In this document: positions 44,776 through 56,881 of the stretch, piece by piece
Numbering within the stretch: the stretch's first letter is position 1
Layout: every line of letters begins with the position of its first letter
NCBI GenBank assembly: GCA_016508695.1
Contig: VNKQ01000010.1
Span: 186,001-250,000, forward strand
DNA length: 64,000 nucleotides
Direction of reading: 5' to 3'
Origin: Hyphodiscus hymeniophilus
Taxonomy: Eukaryota > Ascomycota > Leotiomycetes > Helotiales > Hyphodiscaceae
Position numbers and translations under genes: made by a program
The notes under the pieces: generated by a model
What the model was told of the DNA's origin: nothing
The model's database searches: none
The model's input: the letters and a program-made list of their open reading frames with translations, nothing else

Positions 44776-47195
44776 GTGTTGTCAGTCAGAATGGTCGCGA
44801 CTAGAGTAGACGAAGTATTCGAGGTGGAACGTTTGTCTAGATTATCGTGGACAACAGGGCCAATTGATTCCAAATATAGGGGCGCTCAATCTATCGACGA
44901 GACAAGCTTGTATGAACGAAACATGAGGGTATTTGGGGATGGTTGTGGAAGTCTTGTTGTAGACGGTTGTGGACGACTAAACATACCTTGGCTGCTTTGA
45001 CTTGCTCAACTCGAGATCAAGACGTGATGAATGGGTCGAAACCAGTCGTAAACTGTCATGGAACGTCAAGGAGACCCCGCGGAGTGATCAATTGATGGTT
45101 GAGGTCTCTTTGGGAATGGTGTGGGTGTGAGAGTGGACGTTTTGGAAGGTTCTGGCTGCAGGCGTGATTGATTGTGGTACTGTTCCAATTCCAATTATGG
45201 GTCAAAATTGGGCAACTGAGTATGCTGTGAATCAAAGAACAGCGTGTTCCAGAAATGAGGGAAGATGTTGTGGTATGGAGAGGGAGGAAGGTTGGTTGGG
45301 AAAATCAGAAAATCAGAAAACTGTGATCTGGACCCGGTTTTGGAAGGAGGGCAAGACCATAACCGTTTTTGGGAATCACGGCAGGCTTACACACCATCAA
45401 CCAAGATCCACAATGTTCACAAGCTACAAAACCTTTGTATAAATTTGCTATTTTCCAAAGATCATCTGGTAAACAGAAAAGACAGGATGCGGACGCATGA
45501 GCGAGAATTTTCAGATCCCCCAGAACGCTCACTTACTTGGCTGGCTACATTAAAGAAGGATTCCAGTACGTTTAAGACTGAAGTGTGCTCCGTTATCAGA
45601 GAATTCTGTTCGAAATGAAAAATGGCTCGAGTCTGAGGAGCAAAGAGCGGCATTTCTGGTGAAAGGCCTGATGGCTTCAGAGCAGGTCTGTGAGGGTCCA
45701 GCCGCCTCTTACCGACTAGCTAACTACACCATGCAGGATCGGAAATTGAATGTGCTTTCTTGTTACAATAGATATGGGATTACCATGCTTCTCTTGAGAA
45801 TGTTGCCTTGTTATGCATCCAAACGATGTGTAAATCCAGAATACTCAAGCAATGTTGCAGACAGTCCTAGCAAACAAGCCTTGAGTCGGATAGCCGTCTG
45901 CCTAGGAACCATCAGTTCACCAATAAATGAGCTGTGTATCAACCTGGCAATGAAGTCGTTTGACCAGTATTCACATTAATATGTCTGCGGATGTTTTACA
46001 ACCCATTGTCCCTGTTGAAGCAAGGAAGAAGAGATAATTGCTTTGCTCAGCAGTGCCTTTGCTAGTGGACCTTTTCTGCTTCTTGTTTTCCAATCCAAGA
46101 ACTCGAAGATAAGCCACTTATGAAAGTTTCCGTGAGTGCATCTTTGTTCTATAGAGTCCGGAAAGGGCTTGAATGAACTTGTGAGCAGAGAGGCTGCTTG
46201 CATTTGGTGGGCGACTCTGGCACCATGCGGCTCACACACTGTGGACTAGCCACACAGGAAGCTTGCATGGTATATCCCATTATTACTCAGTAAAAAACGA
46301 CTATCTTCTGGCATGCCAGGCTCTGTAATGAGCTGTTCTGTATCCCCAGAGGAGGACAGCACATTATGCTGCGAAGTCTCTTTCACTTGGTGTTTCAGCC
46401 CAGCAAAATCCACAAGGTCAAGGTATTCGGACACTCAGATTGTAGGCTATGCAACTCCATCACTCCAAAGAAATCAAGGTAAGAGGAGGATCTGAAGATA
46501 CAGTGGTGGATATACGAAAGGGCTCCGAAACGCAGATCCCCACTTCCATCAAGAAGTAGTATTTGCTAACTTCCAGATACTACACTGGTCATCTTGGATA
46601 TCAGAGTTGCTCTAAAACTAGGGCTCCACTCATTGAGAAATCTGACAGACTAATTAGCACCTGTAGGTTTTGAAGGAGCTAGGTATCTGTATGACGATCG
46701 ATCTACGGCAGGAGCCAGTGTATTACTTGCCAAACTCACTGAACAGCCTCGCGGATCTCTTCGATACCTTCGGCCATTACTCTCAGATCTCTTCACTTCA
46801 ATTCAGACGATGCCCTTCATCACAAGCAGACTGGCCGCAGGCATGGGAGAGGAGGAGTTTTACCAGTTGTAATCAAACTCTCAATGATTCAATCGCTGCC
46901 TCCCACATCCAATCTTATAGCGCACTTGAATCCGTGAAGATCACAAGATATTTTGGGTTCCATCTGAGTCTCAGGCAGGGGAAGAAGAATATCTAGACGT
47001 TGTTTTTAGGTATGAGTTCGTTTGTCGGAGTTCGGCCTTGAGACACTAAATAGACGAGGGCGGAAGCTACCTGGTGCTACCATGCTCAAACAGCCTCGAA
47101 CCGTCATTGAAGTCTGGACTGCACTCCGCGTATGTCATGACATGTAGTCTCTCCTCAAAGGTCTACATTTCGCCCTACGCCCATTTGCAGCAGAT
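44776..47195. other. 2.4 kb non-coding stretch between MEI2-like and SEC15
   Basis: No frame over 120 codons and no recognised domain on either strand. It presumably contains the distal promoter of the MEI2-like gene and the SEC15 promoter. It could hold a non-coding transcript. Confidence 0.5.
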
Positions 47196-50067
47196 ATGGC
47201 TCCACGAAAGGTCCAATACGATGACTACAGAGTCGCAGTGCAGCAGGTACGAAATCCTCCAGGGCTCAGTTTCCGATGCTAACTACCCATCCTACAATAG
47301 ATTATTTTGCCTTCCTCTGACGCCGACTATCTCGACCAACTGATTCCCGCCTTGAAGGATGCCACGATATCGAATAGAACGGCTGGGCTTATGAACAGCT
47401 TAGCCCAGTACGCCGAAGAGCGCGAGGCTGACATCGAACGTATCGGCTTGACAAAACACGAGGAATTTCTGCAATCCGTTAGCCAGCTCCAGAAAGTGCG
47501 CGAGGGAACTGTGGCTCTTACCTCAGAGATCTTGAGCCTCAACCAATCGATCCAAGCAAGTACGGACAAATTGGCAGCACAAAAGGAGGCTCTGGTCGAA
47601 ACAAAGGCGATTCGACAGAATATCGCAGATGCTTCCGAAGCGTTGAAAGAGTCACTGAGAGTGCTTCATGCAGTGAATCAGGCGCATGACCTGATTAGGA
47701 AGAAGAAATATTATGGAGCTCTCAAGGCGTTGGACGATTTGCAAAACGAACACCTGATTCCTACGATCCAGAACAAATATGCCACACAGCATAAGTTGGC
47801 GGATATCATACAAAAGTCTATACCTGCATCACAAAAGGCGATTTCTGAGGCTGTCATGTCGGATCTTAATACCTGGCTCTACAGGATCAGAGAGACGTCC
47901 CAGTTTCTAGGGGAGGTCGCATTCTATCATACGGAAATGAGACGTACGAGGCAGAAAGAACGTATGGAGTCAAATGCATATCTACGGAACTTCAAGTTGA
48001 ACTCTGCTATTGAGATGGTATTTGATGAGAGTGAGGAATTCGATGTGTTGGATAACGAAGAACTTCAAGTCGACTTTACGCCATTATTCGAATGCTTGCA
48101 TATACACGAAGCATTGGGACAGAGCGAGAAATTCCGGGTTGAGTATGCAGCAACAAGAAGACGGCAGAAAGAACTGCTACTACCCAGCTCTGTTAATTTG
48201 GTCAATGAAGATACCGATTCGAGTCTCAGCAGCTTATTGGAGGGGATCGCTGGTTTTGCTATCATTGAGAAAGCTACTATGAGAAGAGTTCCTAATCTTC
48301 GATCTAATGTTGATGTACGTCCTAGCAGAAGAGATCTTTTTCGTTCAGAATGCTGACAGATTATAGGTTGATGAACTTTGGGACTCGATGTGCCATACGG
48401 CCATTAGTCTGATCTCGAAGGCTTTAGATACGGTCGACAACGCGGAAGTATTACTGAAGATTAAGGGAGTCATTGCTTTATTCATTCAAACAATGGATGT
48501 AAGTACAGCCCTAAGCTCTTCAAAGTTTGATACTGACCTGGCAGGGGTGGGGTTACTCTATTACCGCACTCGACAATTTCTTGCTCAAGCTCTTTGAGAA
48601 GTACGCGGAGCTACTGAAAAGAAGATTCAGTGACGATTTTCAAGAAGTGGGTCTTGACCTTCCAAAGATGCAGCACAAGTGACTGACCTGTCGTAGATCG
48701 TGTCGACCGATGACTATATGCCGATGCCGATTAGCAACCTCGATGAATATGACAAAGTTGTAAACGTCAGCTGGTTCACCCCAGAGAAACCAAGAGAAGA
48801 GCTCACGTATGTCCACATATCCACTCTTCAAGCACCCACTAACGTCCCCAGATTCCCCTGTGTCCTACCATTCTCTCAGATGTATCCCCTTTGTTGCATC
48901 GACATCCGCAACTTCCTGAACCAATTCTATTTCTTTTCAGACGACCACTTTCAACACCCAGCAGTAATTGACTCTACCCTTCAAAAATCACTTGACCAGC
49001 TCCTCTCCGAGAAGGTCTGCCAATCCCTTGTCGAGCGTCTCTCCTCACAATATCTCGGCCAAATTGTACAGATCCTCATCAATCTGGAGCATTTCGAAAC
49101 AGCCTGCAGCGAATTGGAACAGCTGCTCATTGCTGCAAGATCTTCAACGTCGGCTGGAGGTCCGATAGTGCTTAATGCGACGGAGGAGTTTAGGAGTAAT
49201 AAGAAGACGGCTGAGAAGCGGATCTTTGAGTTGGTCAATTCTAAGATTGATGATTTGGTGGAGACCGCCGAATATGATTGGTACGTTCAAGTGACTTCCA
49301 CACCCAATCATCAAGACTAATATTGCAAAAGGATGGCACCAACCCTTGAGACCGAGCCCTCAAATTACATGCAAACACTAACGCGTTACCTTTCAAACAT
49401 CATGAACTCGACTCTTCTCGGTCTCCCTCGGGAAATCAAAGAGCTGATCTACTTCGATGCTCTCTCACACGCGGCGAACATGATCCTCGCCCTTCCCCTG
49501 GACGAGCATGTCAAGAAGATCAACCCCAACGGCGTCGCCGCGTTGGCAAAGGACGTCGCATATCTTACAGAATTCGTTTCGGGATTAGAGAATGCTCTTA
49601 TCTTGAAGGAGAACTTGGATGAGCTTCAACAGGTTCGTACACACCTCATTGACTGTCTAGCAGCGGCTTCTCGGCCATGTCTCTAGAGCGTATATCCTTA
49701 CTGGGCGGTTGCTGACTTCTCTGACTCAATCAGACGGTGCTGCTGATGCAGACGGAGAATCCAGATGAGTACTTTGACTCGGCAATTCGGAATCGCAAGT
49801 TTGGGAGGGTGGATCCGTTGAATGGCCCTAGAATCCTGGAAAAGTTCGTTTCCCCCTTTTCTTGTCTCCTACCTTGCGCTTGCTTATGGATACACTGGGA
49901 CTCGAGTGTCCTAATCTCTCGCACTTTGAGCGATTAAGAAAATTTCACCAAGCGGATATACGTATGATGCAGGCACAAGCTAACTCTTCCAAAGGCTCAC
50001 ACACTCGGTGGTACAGCCTCTACGCAATGAGCGTTTGGGCAACTTCTCTTCTCGGTTCATGAGATAA
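47196..50067 (+). CDS. SEC15: Exocyst complex component Sec15
   Basis: Nine exons: 47196-47246, 47301-48314, 48367-48498, 48545-48646, 48697-48806, 48852-49280, 49332-49632, 49734-49843, 49995-50067, giving 773 aa. The helical protein follows Sec15: KKKYYGALKALDDLQ, LLEGIAGFAIIEKATMRR, FPCVLPFSQMYPLCCIDIRNF and LLGLPREIKELIYFDALSHAA. Sec15 is the exocyst subunit that binds the Rab GTPase Sec4 on secretory vesicles and tethers them at growing tips, essential for hyphal growth. Two short terminal exons and several 45-60 nt introns are canonical. Confidence 0.93.
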
Positions 50068-50217
50068 GGTCTCGGATGGGAAAGAAACTATGATGTGTGC
50101 ATGAGGTTCAGCTGCATCTTATTGGGTCTGTGCTCCATACATCCGGCGCAGCTTCTCAAAAGTACAATTTCACACGCCAGACTCCTGCCCATTCCCCTTC
50201 AACGCCATAATTACGTT

Positions 50218-51291
50218 CTAGTGAGGGTAATCCTCTTCCTCGCCTTCCGCATCTTGGTTGGGATTATCATGTCTGGGGTAACCAGTGTCCTGACCGACGG
50301 CATCTGCTCGTCCTTGGACTTGATACATTTGCTGGTAAAGTCAGTAAAGATTTAAGATGTGAGTGAAAGCGGGGGCACATACTTGTTGACCCATCGGGGC
50401 GTAATACTGCATTCCCATTTGATCTTGAGGCGGATACATCTGCTCTGGACCGCCATATGGTGCACCTGGCTGAGGTTGTACAGCGTTGTACATACCAGGC
50501 TGCTGCTGTTGCTGCCGATAATCATCAGGTACTAGGCCATGTCCCATATCATAGCTTGGAGGAGGCATTTGGGTTTGTTGGACATGAGGAATTGCCGCTG
50601 GAGCAGCACCAGGAGCGGCAGTCGCGGTCCTCTTGTGGGCCTGGGATGCTTCTTCCCTCGGCACGATGTCGATCAGGAAATCAAACATATCCGATTTAGC
50701 CAATGCAGATGCAATGTCTGATCTTTGAAGTGTACGTCTCTTGTTCTCTTCCGCGTGTATCCATGCTCGCATCGTGAGTTCGGTGATGAAGATGTCGCAG
50801 CCTTTGGCGAAAAGGATAGGTGCTTCAGCGGAGATCATCTTGACTTCTGGGTCGGCCTTCATGACCTTCTTGATGCGTGCGAGAGGGAGTTGGTGGAGCT
50901 TGTAATCGTGGGTGTCCGTCTCGAGGTGGGAGATGATCTGCTGCCAGTAGGTTGTAAGGATGTCTTTGTATGTGCCATGGAGACCTTGATTGACCTTCGT
51001 TTGTCAGCCTTGATTGTATTCGTAGATGAAGCATGAAGGAAGCCTTACGTTTGCCCAAGCGCCCGAATAGAAGTCAGAGACTGGCGCATATCCTTGTGCG
51101 GAAAGTGCTGCACTGGCACCTATCGGGGAAATCAATCAGCTGAAGCCAATGAATGGGGAGTATGTCGTAACAGCTGTTTGCCATCGAGTGACTTGAGACC
51201 TACCATAATGACCTCCGTGGTTTGTATCATAGACCGGCTGCTGGCGTGGAGGTTGTTGTCCGTGGGACGCACCGGGTTGGGTTTGATCCAT
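50218..51291 (-). CDS. HAP5: CCAAT-binding factor subunit Hap5 / NF-YC (HapE)
   Basis: Four exons: 51291-51204, 51119-51049, 50994-50383, 50331-50218, giving 294 aa. The histone-fold domain runs from about residue 89 to 165 (LPLARIKKVMKADPEV, AEAPILFAKGCDIFI, NKRRTLQRSDIASA). It is preceded by GAWANQGL-type and TYWQQIISHLE segments conserved in fungal Hap5 and linked to recruitment of the fourth subunit (Hap4/HapX). The tail is Gln/Pro/Met-rich and ends acidic. With HapB and HapC it binds CCAAT boxes and with HapX controls iron use and redox balance. Converges on SEC15, with about 150 bp between stops. Confidence 0.93.
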
Positions 51292-52566
51292 GTTGACGTG
51301 ATTGCCTTTCAGCTGCGGCTTCTCAAGCTCTCAATTAGAGTGGCCGTTCACCTGTCGCACAATGGGTGCGGCGAGAAGCTTGAGGTCGACAATGCGACCA
51401 AGGAAGTGCTACGGGAATTGATTCGCGCGTTGCTCGCTGCCCGAGAATTGGTTGGTGAATAGTCCGCGGAAGCTGACAGACCGGAAGGGGAGATTGTCGC
51501 TTTTTATACAGCGGAGTCGCAAAATCAGATTTACTCGAAAAAAGGGTTGCGTAAAGGTCGCCCGTTCGTGATTGTTGATGTTGATGCCTTCTCCGAATCA
51601 GCCAATGATGATGGGTTGATGAAGCTGAAGCTTTCAAGCTCGTTGTTTGGCTTGGGGAGGTTGGGTGTTCGGGGGGTTGAGGGGAAATGGGTTCAGCGAA
51701 TGACGAGACGAGCGCAAAATGTGACGGGTGCAGACCGCCCAGAACTCAACCACTCAGTTCGGTCGATGAGTTGCCACTCAGAAACCCATCCTATGGGAAT
51801 ATTAACGTACCTGGGTGGAGTCGGTGATGGATATTGGATGTTGGCACAGGTACAGGTACAGGTACAGCAGTTTTTGGTGATGGGATGGTCAATAATTCAT
51901 ACGAGTAGGATGGATGGATTGAGATTGAACGAGAGGAGATGAATGAATGGACCAAGGCTGACGAGGAGCATAAAAGCCACCGCTGGTGCTGGTATATATG
52001 TATCCGTATGTCCGGATTTGGTTCAGATTGGGCAGCGAGATCTCAGCATGCTGTGCGTTGTCATGCCCCAGCCACGAGAAGCAGCAGCAGCTTTCCCTCT
52101 CCCATCCCGGGCAGCGTCACAAGGCTGAATAGGATCTTTGGGTGTGCGATACTCGAGCACTCGAGTATGCTCCCTCCTCTGGCCGCCGTTGGGGTCCAGT
52201 ATGAGTGAGGTGTTCTGCTTCCATCGCCCTCCAGAATATGGCCATTGGTGCCCAGTCTATACCAAGGCTTCTCTCCCAACTCCCCCGACGAATCACAATT
52301 AAATTTTTGTCTCGTCCCAACTATCTTCATGCATCATATCATCATAGAGAGCGAAGAAGGCTCAATTATCGGGCTGGCACTCATTCCACCTGACCGACTT
52401 TTGCAGGAGACGGTGAATCGGAGCTTGGAAATCTACAGGCTTAAAGTGGCCTAGTTGCGCTTACCTAACCAAGTCTCGAAAAAGTGCCTTGGTGTGCGAA
52501 CTTTTTGTTCAGTGCCGAGAAGGAATCCAAGCTCCAACACAATCCTCGACTGACGCCAGGCGCACC
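51292..52566. promoter_or_regulatory. Divergent promoter HAP5 / FCF2
   Basis: About 1.27 kb. A CCAAT pentamer lies at 51602-51606, about 310 bp upstream of the HAP5 start. A small tandem repeat GGTACA (about three copies) lies near 51848-51867, and a short GAGCACTCGAGTATGCTC-like inverted motif near 52155. No gene is supported; frames here are shorter than 140 codons and lack family resemblance. Confidence 0.5.
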
Positions 52567-53539
52567 ATGGCGGACTTGGATCTCTCCGATGACCAGCTTC
52601 ATCAACTGCTCAAAGATGCCGAGCAGAGATTAAGAAAGGCGAAAAGCAATGTACTTTCACTGTCTTCTCATAAGAGGTATTTACGACTCGAACTTGCAAC
52701 TACACGCATCTTGCTAACATCATGTTCTGCAGCATCCCAAAGGTTAATTCTGGCACACCGATCACTCCCTATATCAAGTCAACAGCCCAAGGCGCGCAGG
52801 TCGAACGCTCACATCTCGTCGACGACCAGCAAAGAAAGCTCTCGAACGGAATCAGAATTGTGGAAGATCCCGTCGCTCTCAAGAACAAAGCTGCCAAGGT
52901 AAGCCATCTTTCCCTCATACGCTTCTACCATATCTTCTATGAGGAAAATATCCCATTTTCACTGACGCAGAATTCGGTCCCGTCTTGGGTACTACCCTGC
53001 AACAATGATGCTCTTTATATTCATAGTTACGCTGAGAAGAACTCTACCGTCACCGGTTCATCAAGCTTCACACTTGGAGACAGAAGCTAACCGGATTCAT
53101 AGGCAAATAAGACTACTGCTGGGTCGAACTGGTACGATCTTCCAAAAACGGTCATCACTCCGGAATTCAAGCGTGATCTTCAGTTGCTAAAGATGAGAGA
53201 TGTTCTGGACCCAAAGCGATTTTGTAGGTTGCACTCCAATGTCTCCGATGATATGATACTAATTCCATCGCAGACAAGAAAGACAACGCTGCAGCCAAAA
53301 TACCCGAATTTTCACAAGTGGGCACGATTATTGAAGGACCAACAGAATACTTCAGCGGCAGACTTTCGAATAAGGAGAGGAAGCAGACATTTGTCGAGGA
53401 AGTCCTAGCTCGAGAGAAATCCGAAGGCCGGTTCAAAGCAAAATACAACGACATCCAAGCGGCAAAAACCAGCGGCAAAAAGGCACACTTCAAGAAGATG
53501 AAAGAGATGAGACGTGGTGGAGGTGCCAAGAACCGCTGA
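52567..53539 (+). CDS. FCF2: rRNA-processing protein Fcf2
   Basis: Four exons: 52567-52676, 52733-52898, 53103-53223, 53274-53539, giving 220 aa, close to the yeast length. The Fcf2 domain is plain: NWYDLPKTVITPEFKRDLQ, LLKMRDVLDPKRFYKKD, then VGTIIEGPTEYFSGRLS and KRKQ/KERKQTFVEEVL. The N-terminal 40 residues form a charged helix and the C-terminus is Lys/Arg-rich (HFKKMKEMRRGGG). Fcf2 is a nucleolar factor of the small-subunit processome needed for early cleavages of pre-rRNA toward 18S. Intron 2 (204 nt) is longer than most here. Confidence 0.93.
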
Positions 53540-53540
53540 C

Positions 53541-54773
53541 CTATTTGGACTGGCTTTCTATGTCGACAATCTTGACAATCAAGCTCTGAAAGTCAAATAA
53601 GCCTCCATCAGGGATGTTGGAAGGAAAAACGTACCTTGATCTCTTCGGCGGCAAGTTTGCTAGTCTCGAGTACCTCCTCGTGATTAGCCTTGCCAACATC
53701 GAGCATTTTTTGCAAGTCATCCACCCCAACGCCCTCCAAACGCGGATCATCACCCCGCGGGCCCGGGTCCAACACAGCATTGTTTGTCACAAGACTCAGT
53801 GCTATTACTCGCACACCGCAATGTCGTGCAGCAATCAGCTCCGGAACGGTAGACATCCCAACAAGATCTGCTCCAAGCTTTGCGAGCATACGACATTCTG
53901 CTCTAGTTTCATAGCTGATGCCATTAGCAAACATCCGTCTTCGGAGCTAAGGACTGACTTTGGTCCTCCAACAAAAGCATACACCCCTTCATGCATGTCC
54001 ACCTTCTTCTTCCGATCTTTGGCAATATCTTTCCACGCCAGATGAGCTATCCGACGTAACTCGAGATCATATGCTTCTGAGAGAGGTATGAACCTTGGTC
54101 CGAAGAGATCGAGGTTAGGTCCACGCAAAGGATTTACTCCTGCCAATCCGGGGAAGTTGATATGCTTCTATTGTCAGCACTGGTGCTTTTTACAAATAGG
54201 AGTGTTACATCGTTAATTATAACAACATCTCCTACGTTGTACGAAGAGTTCAGTCCACCGGCAGCGTTGGTGACTTTCAGCAGATTAGTTTTAGCCAACG
54301 AGCCACTGGTCCTACGTACTGATACAAACCTTGATCCCCAACAGCTTCAACACTCGCATAGGAAAAGTGGAAGTCTGCAACTCATGGCCCTCATAATAGC
54401 TGCGGGTCTTGTCATCATCATGATAATTACAAGGATTCTGTTGTCCTACTGTGCTCTTCCATTCATCAATACCACAGGTGTCTTATGACATCCAAGGAAC
54501 CCAAATACAAGCACACCAGCATGTCCATGCACTTGGAGATAGTTAGCTTAGAACTGCAAAATCAAGATCATGAAATGTATCAATTTTACCTGTGCTAATT
54601 GGGAATCCTTTGATGTCACTGTACGGAACCTCAATGCGTGGTCCTGTGACTCCTTCCACAAGACTTGACAATCCAGACCCACAAATGATACCGATTTGCG
54701 GTACAAAATCGACAGGAAGGAGCCTTTTCAGACCTTCAGCTGCTTCAACAAAGCTTTCATATGAATGATGCAT
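53541..54773 (-). CDS. PNP1: Purine nucleoside phosphorylase
   Basis: Seven exons: 54773-54590, 54531-54450, 54399-54320, 54273-54209, 54167-53959, 53914-53635, 53585-53541, giving 314 aa. Motifs of the trimeric PNP family are present: the phosphate site IICGSGLSSLV, NGRAHYYEGHE, TNAAGGLN, GPNYETRAECRML, MSTVPELIAARH and VTNNAV, whose Asn contacts the base. It cleaves inosine and guanosine with phosphate in purine salvage and feeds nicotinamide riboside use in yeast. The third-exon donor (GTACGT) was chosen because it alone restores the frame into TNAAGG. An upstream in-frame extension from 54833 probably is not translated. Confidence 0.92.
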
Positions 54774-54974
54774 GATAGAAAAAACCTTCCGAAGCCAAAC
54801 AAGATCTGCCGTTGTGTTACAATCTGCTGTCAAGGGGGCTAGTCAAAAGGGTTTGCGAAGGTTAACCTATGCATGCCCTGCCTGAACCGAATGAGGCTTC
54901 CGGGCCGAGAAATATTTTGGCTCCGTCTTCACCATTGAATTGGAGCATCAGCATCATCAACACATTTGTCCACC
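54774..54974. promoter_or_regulatory. Bidirectional promoter PNP1 / RSM10
   Basis: Only 201 bp separate the start codons of the divergent phosphorylase and mitoribosomal protein genes, so both promoters must share this DNA. No specific element was recognised. Confidence 0.7.
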
Positions 54975-55998
54975 ATGGCAACGTCGACTTCAGTACGATT
55001 GCCCCTGCGGCTTCTAACACGGCGGACAACTGTTAGTCATAGAACTTGAGCATATCATTCAAGTGCGAGCTGATGGTGTTTAGGTAAATTCGGTCACGCC
55101 CTCAACACACCACCTCCTCACAGAACACTCCGCCGCCGTTCCCAAGCAATTCTCACAGCAGCACGTCTTTAAAGCAGGGTCTGCCTCAAGTAATCAAGAC
55201 CGTAGCAGCAAACTAACAGGGTCGCCGTACGTTCGCTCCTACATTCAAAAAGTAAACCATTAACAACCACAGCAAGTGGCAACCTCCTCCTCCTCTCCGC
55301 GAACCCACCCTCACCACCTCCCTTGAAGGCGCGCGTCTTCCTCGCGCCGTGCAAGCCGTATACCTACGTCCTCTACGAAAGAAGGCCGAATATGGAGTGC
55401 CCTCCTGCGATCTACAATTACGCTCCTATTCGATCCGCAACTTAGAGTTCTTCGCTGACTTCGCCATGCGCGCTGCCTACTACCTTGGGCTCCCTGCCTA
55501 CGGGCCTGTTCCACTGCCAAGGATTGTGGAGAGATGGACGGTCCCGAGAGCGAGTTTCATCTTCAAGAAGAGTCAGGAGAATTTCGAGAGGAAGACTCTG
55601 AGGAGGTTGATTCAGGTCAAGGATGGACATCCGGATACGGTGAGGATGTGGTTGGCGTTTTTGAGGAAGCATCAATATTACGGGATTGGAATGAAGGCTA
55701 ATGTGTGGGCTTATGAGGGATTGGGTATGTTTATCCCTTCGCTTTTTGAATCTGGATATGGATGGTCGGGAGAGATTTGATCGAAGAGAGGCTGACAAGA
55801 GTAGATGTGGCCAAAAACATGGATGCAGAACTGGAGAATATGAAAGAGGAAGTGGATGAGACGTGGCAACGGTTGGGACTGAAGGAGAATAACGCTACCG
55901 CGGAGAAGGTCATGGAATTTATCAATACCGAGGAAAATAGAGCAGCGAGTGGGACGAAGGCGCCTATGGCTAAAGTTGATATTAAGCCGCGGAAATGA
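54975..55998 (+). CDS. RSM10: Mitochondrial ribosomal protein S10 (uS10m)
   Basis: Four exons: 54975-55031, 55084-55226, 55273-55724, 55805-55998, giving 281 aa. The Arg/Thr-rich start (LPLRLLTRRTT) is a mitochondrial presequence. The uS10 domain is recognised by VYLRPLRKKAEYGVPSCDL, LRSYSIRNLEFFADFAMRAA, YLGLPAYGPVPLPRI and WTVPRASFIFKKSQENFERK TLRR, followed by a fungal C-terminal helix (ENMKEEVDETWQRLGL). It belongs to the head of the small mitoribosomal subunit. The GTACGT donor at the end of exon 2 is preferred over an upstream GT of the same phase. Confidence 0.9.
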
Positions 55999-56881
55999 AC
56001 AGATGCTGTTTGATTAGAGGGAACGACCAGAACATTTGGGCGCCATGCCTACACGAGCATACATGGAGTTGGTCGGCAATGTAGGATGTATATGTGTACA
56101 TATAAAGAGTAGATGTAGAGGTCAGTCTCGACACTATGGCAGAAATAAGGAGTGTTGTCATTCACCACGCGAGGCTTGTATCGGTGAAGTCCCAACAGCA
56201 AGCAATTTCCTATCATTACATCAATTGAATGATCGAGAAAGCAATAATTGCATGTTCTCTTTGGCGGGATCTAGATAATCCCGATATTAAAGACCTTGAG
56301 ACGATTTGATTAATTGTTATTTCGGATCCAAGCTGGGAGTCCCAATAGCTCGATGCGTTCAGAGCGCTGTGAACATTTGAGATGAGTCCCAGCCCAATGC
56401 CTTCTTCTTTAAACAGTCCTCTGTTTCAATTTCCCGTTTTAGCTATGGCCATGCTTTCGTCCTGTGTTCTTGGAAATACTGTCTCTATCTACTTTACCGA
56501 CTAAGATCTCTTCACAGCTCTTGAATAGAGTGGCCAGGCAATTTCAATAGAACAATAACAAATTGCAGATGTACGTCGATAGAATGAAATTGACATGACT
56601 GAGTGAAATTAGAAGCACCCTGAATCTTTGAACAAATCGATGAACGCTATAGGTATGAATCAGGGCAAGCCTGAAGCGACATCTCACCAAGAGCTCCAGC
56701 ATCTTGCTTGCCCGTGACGCTAAGAGACTGCTCTTGACGTCTAATGTTGATGCTGATCGAAAGAACGAAGTTGGCAGCTTAACAGGAACTGCACGTCACG
56801 TGACTGCTAGATACTCCAAAGTTTTTGATATCCACCCGCGAATCAAACACCACATTGGCCTCTCCCTCCAAACTGACAGCA
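55999..56881. other. Intergenic, promoter of mitochondrial TrpRS gene
   Basis: No gene supported; short frames only. Confidence 0.5.

Noticed and set aside
44776..47195. Several 80-118 codon frames between MEI2-like and SEC15
   Set aside because: They overlap on both strands, lack motifs and show no consistent exon structure.
54320..54329. Donor GTTTGT at 54329 for the third PNP exon
   Set aside because: It gives a phase that cannot join the TNAAGG exon at any acceptor; the GTACGT donor ten bases further on restores the frame.
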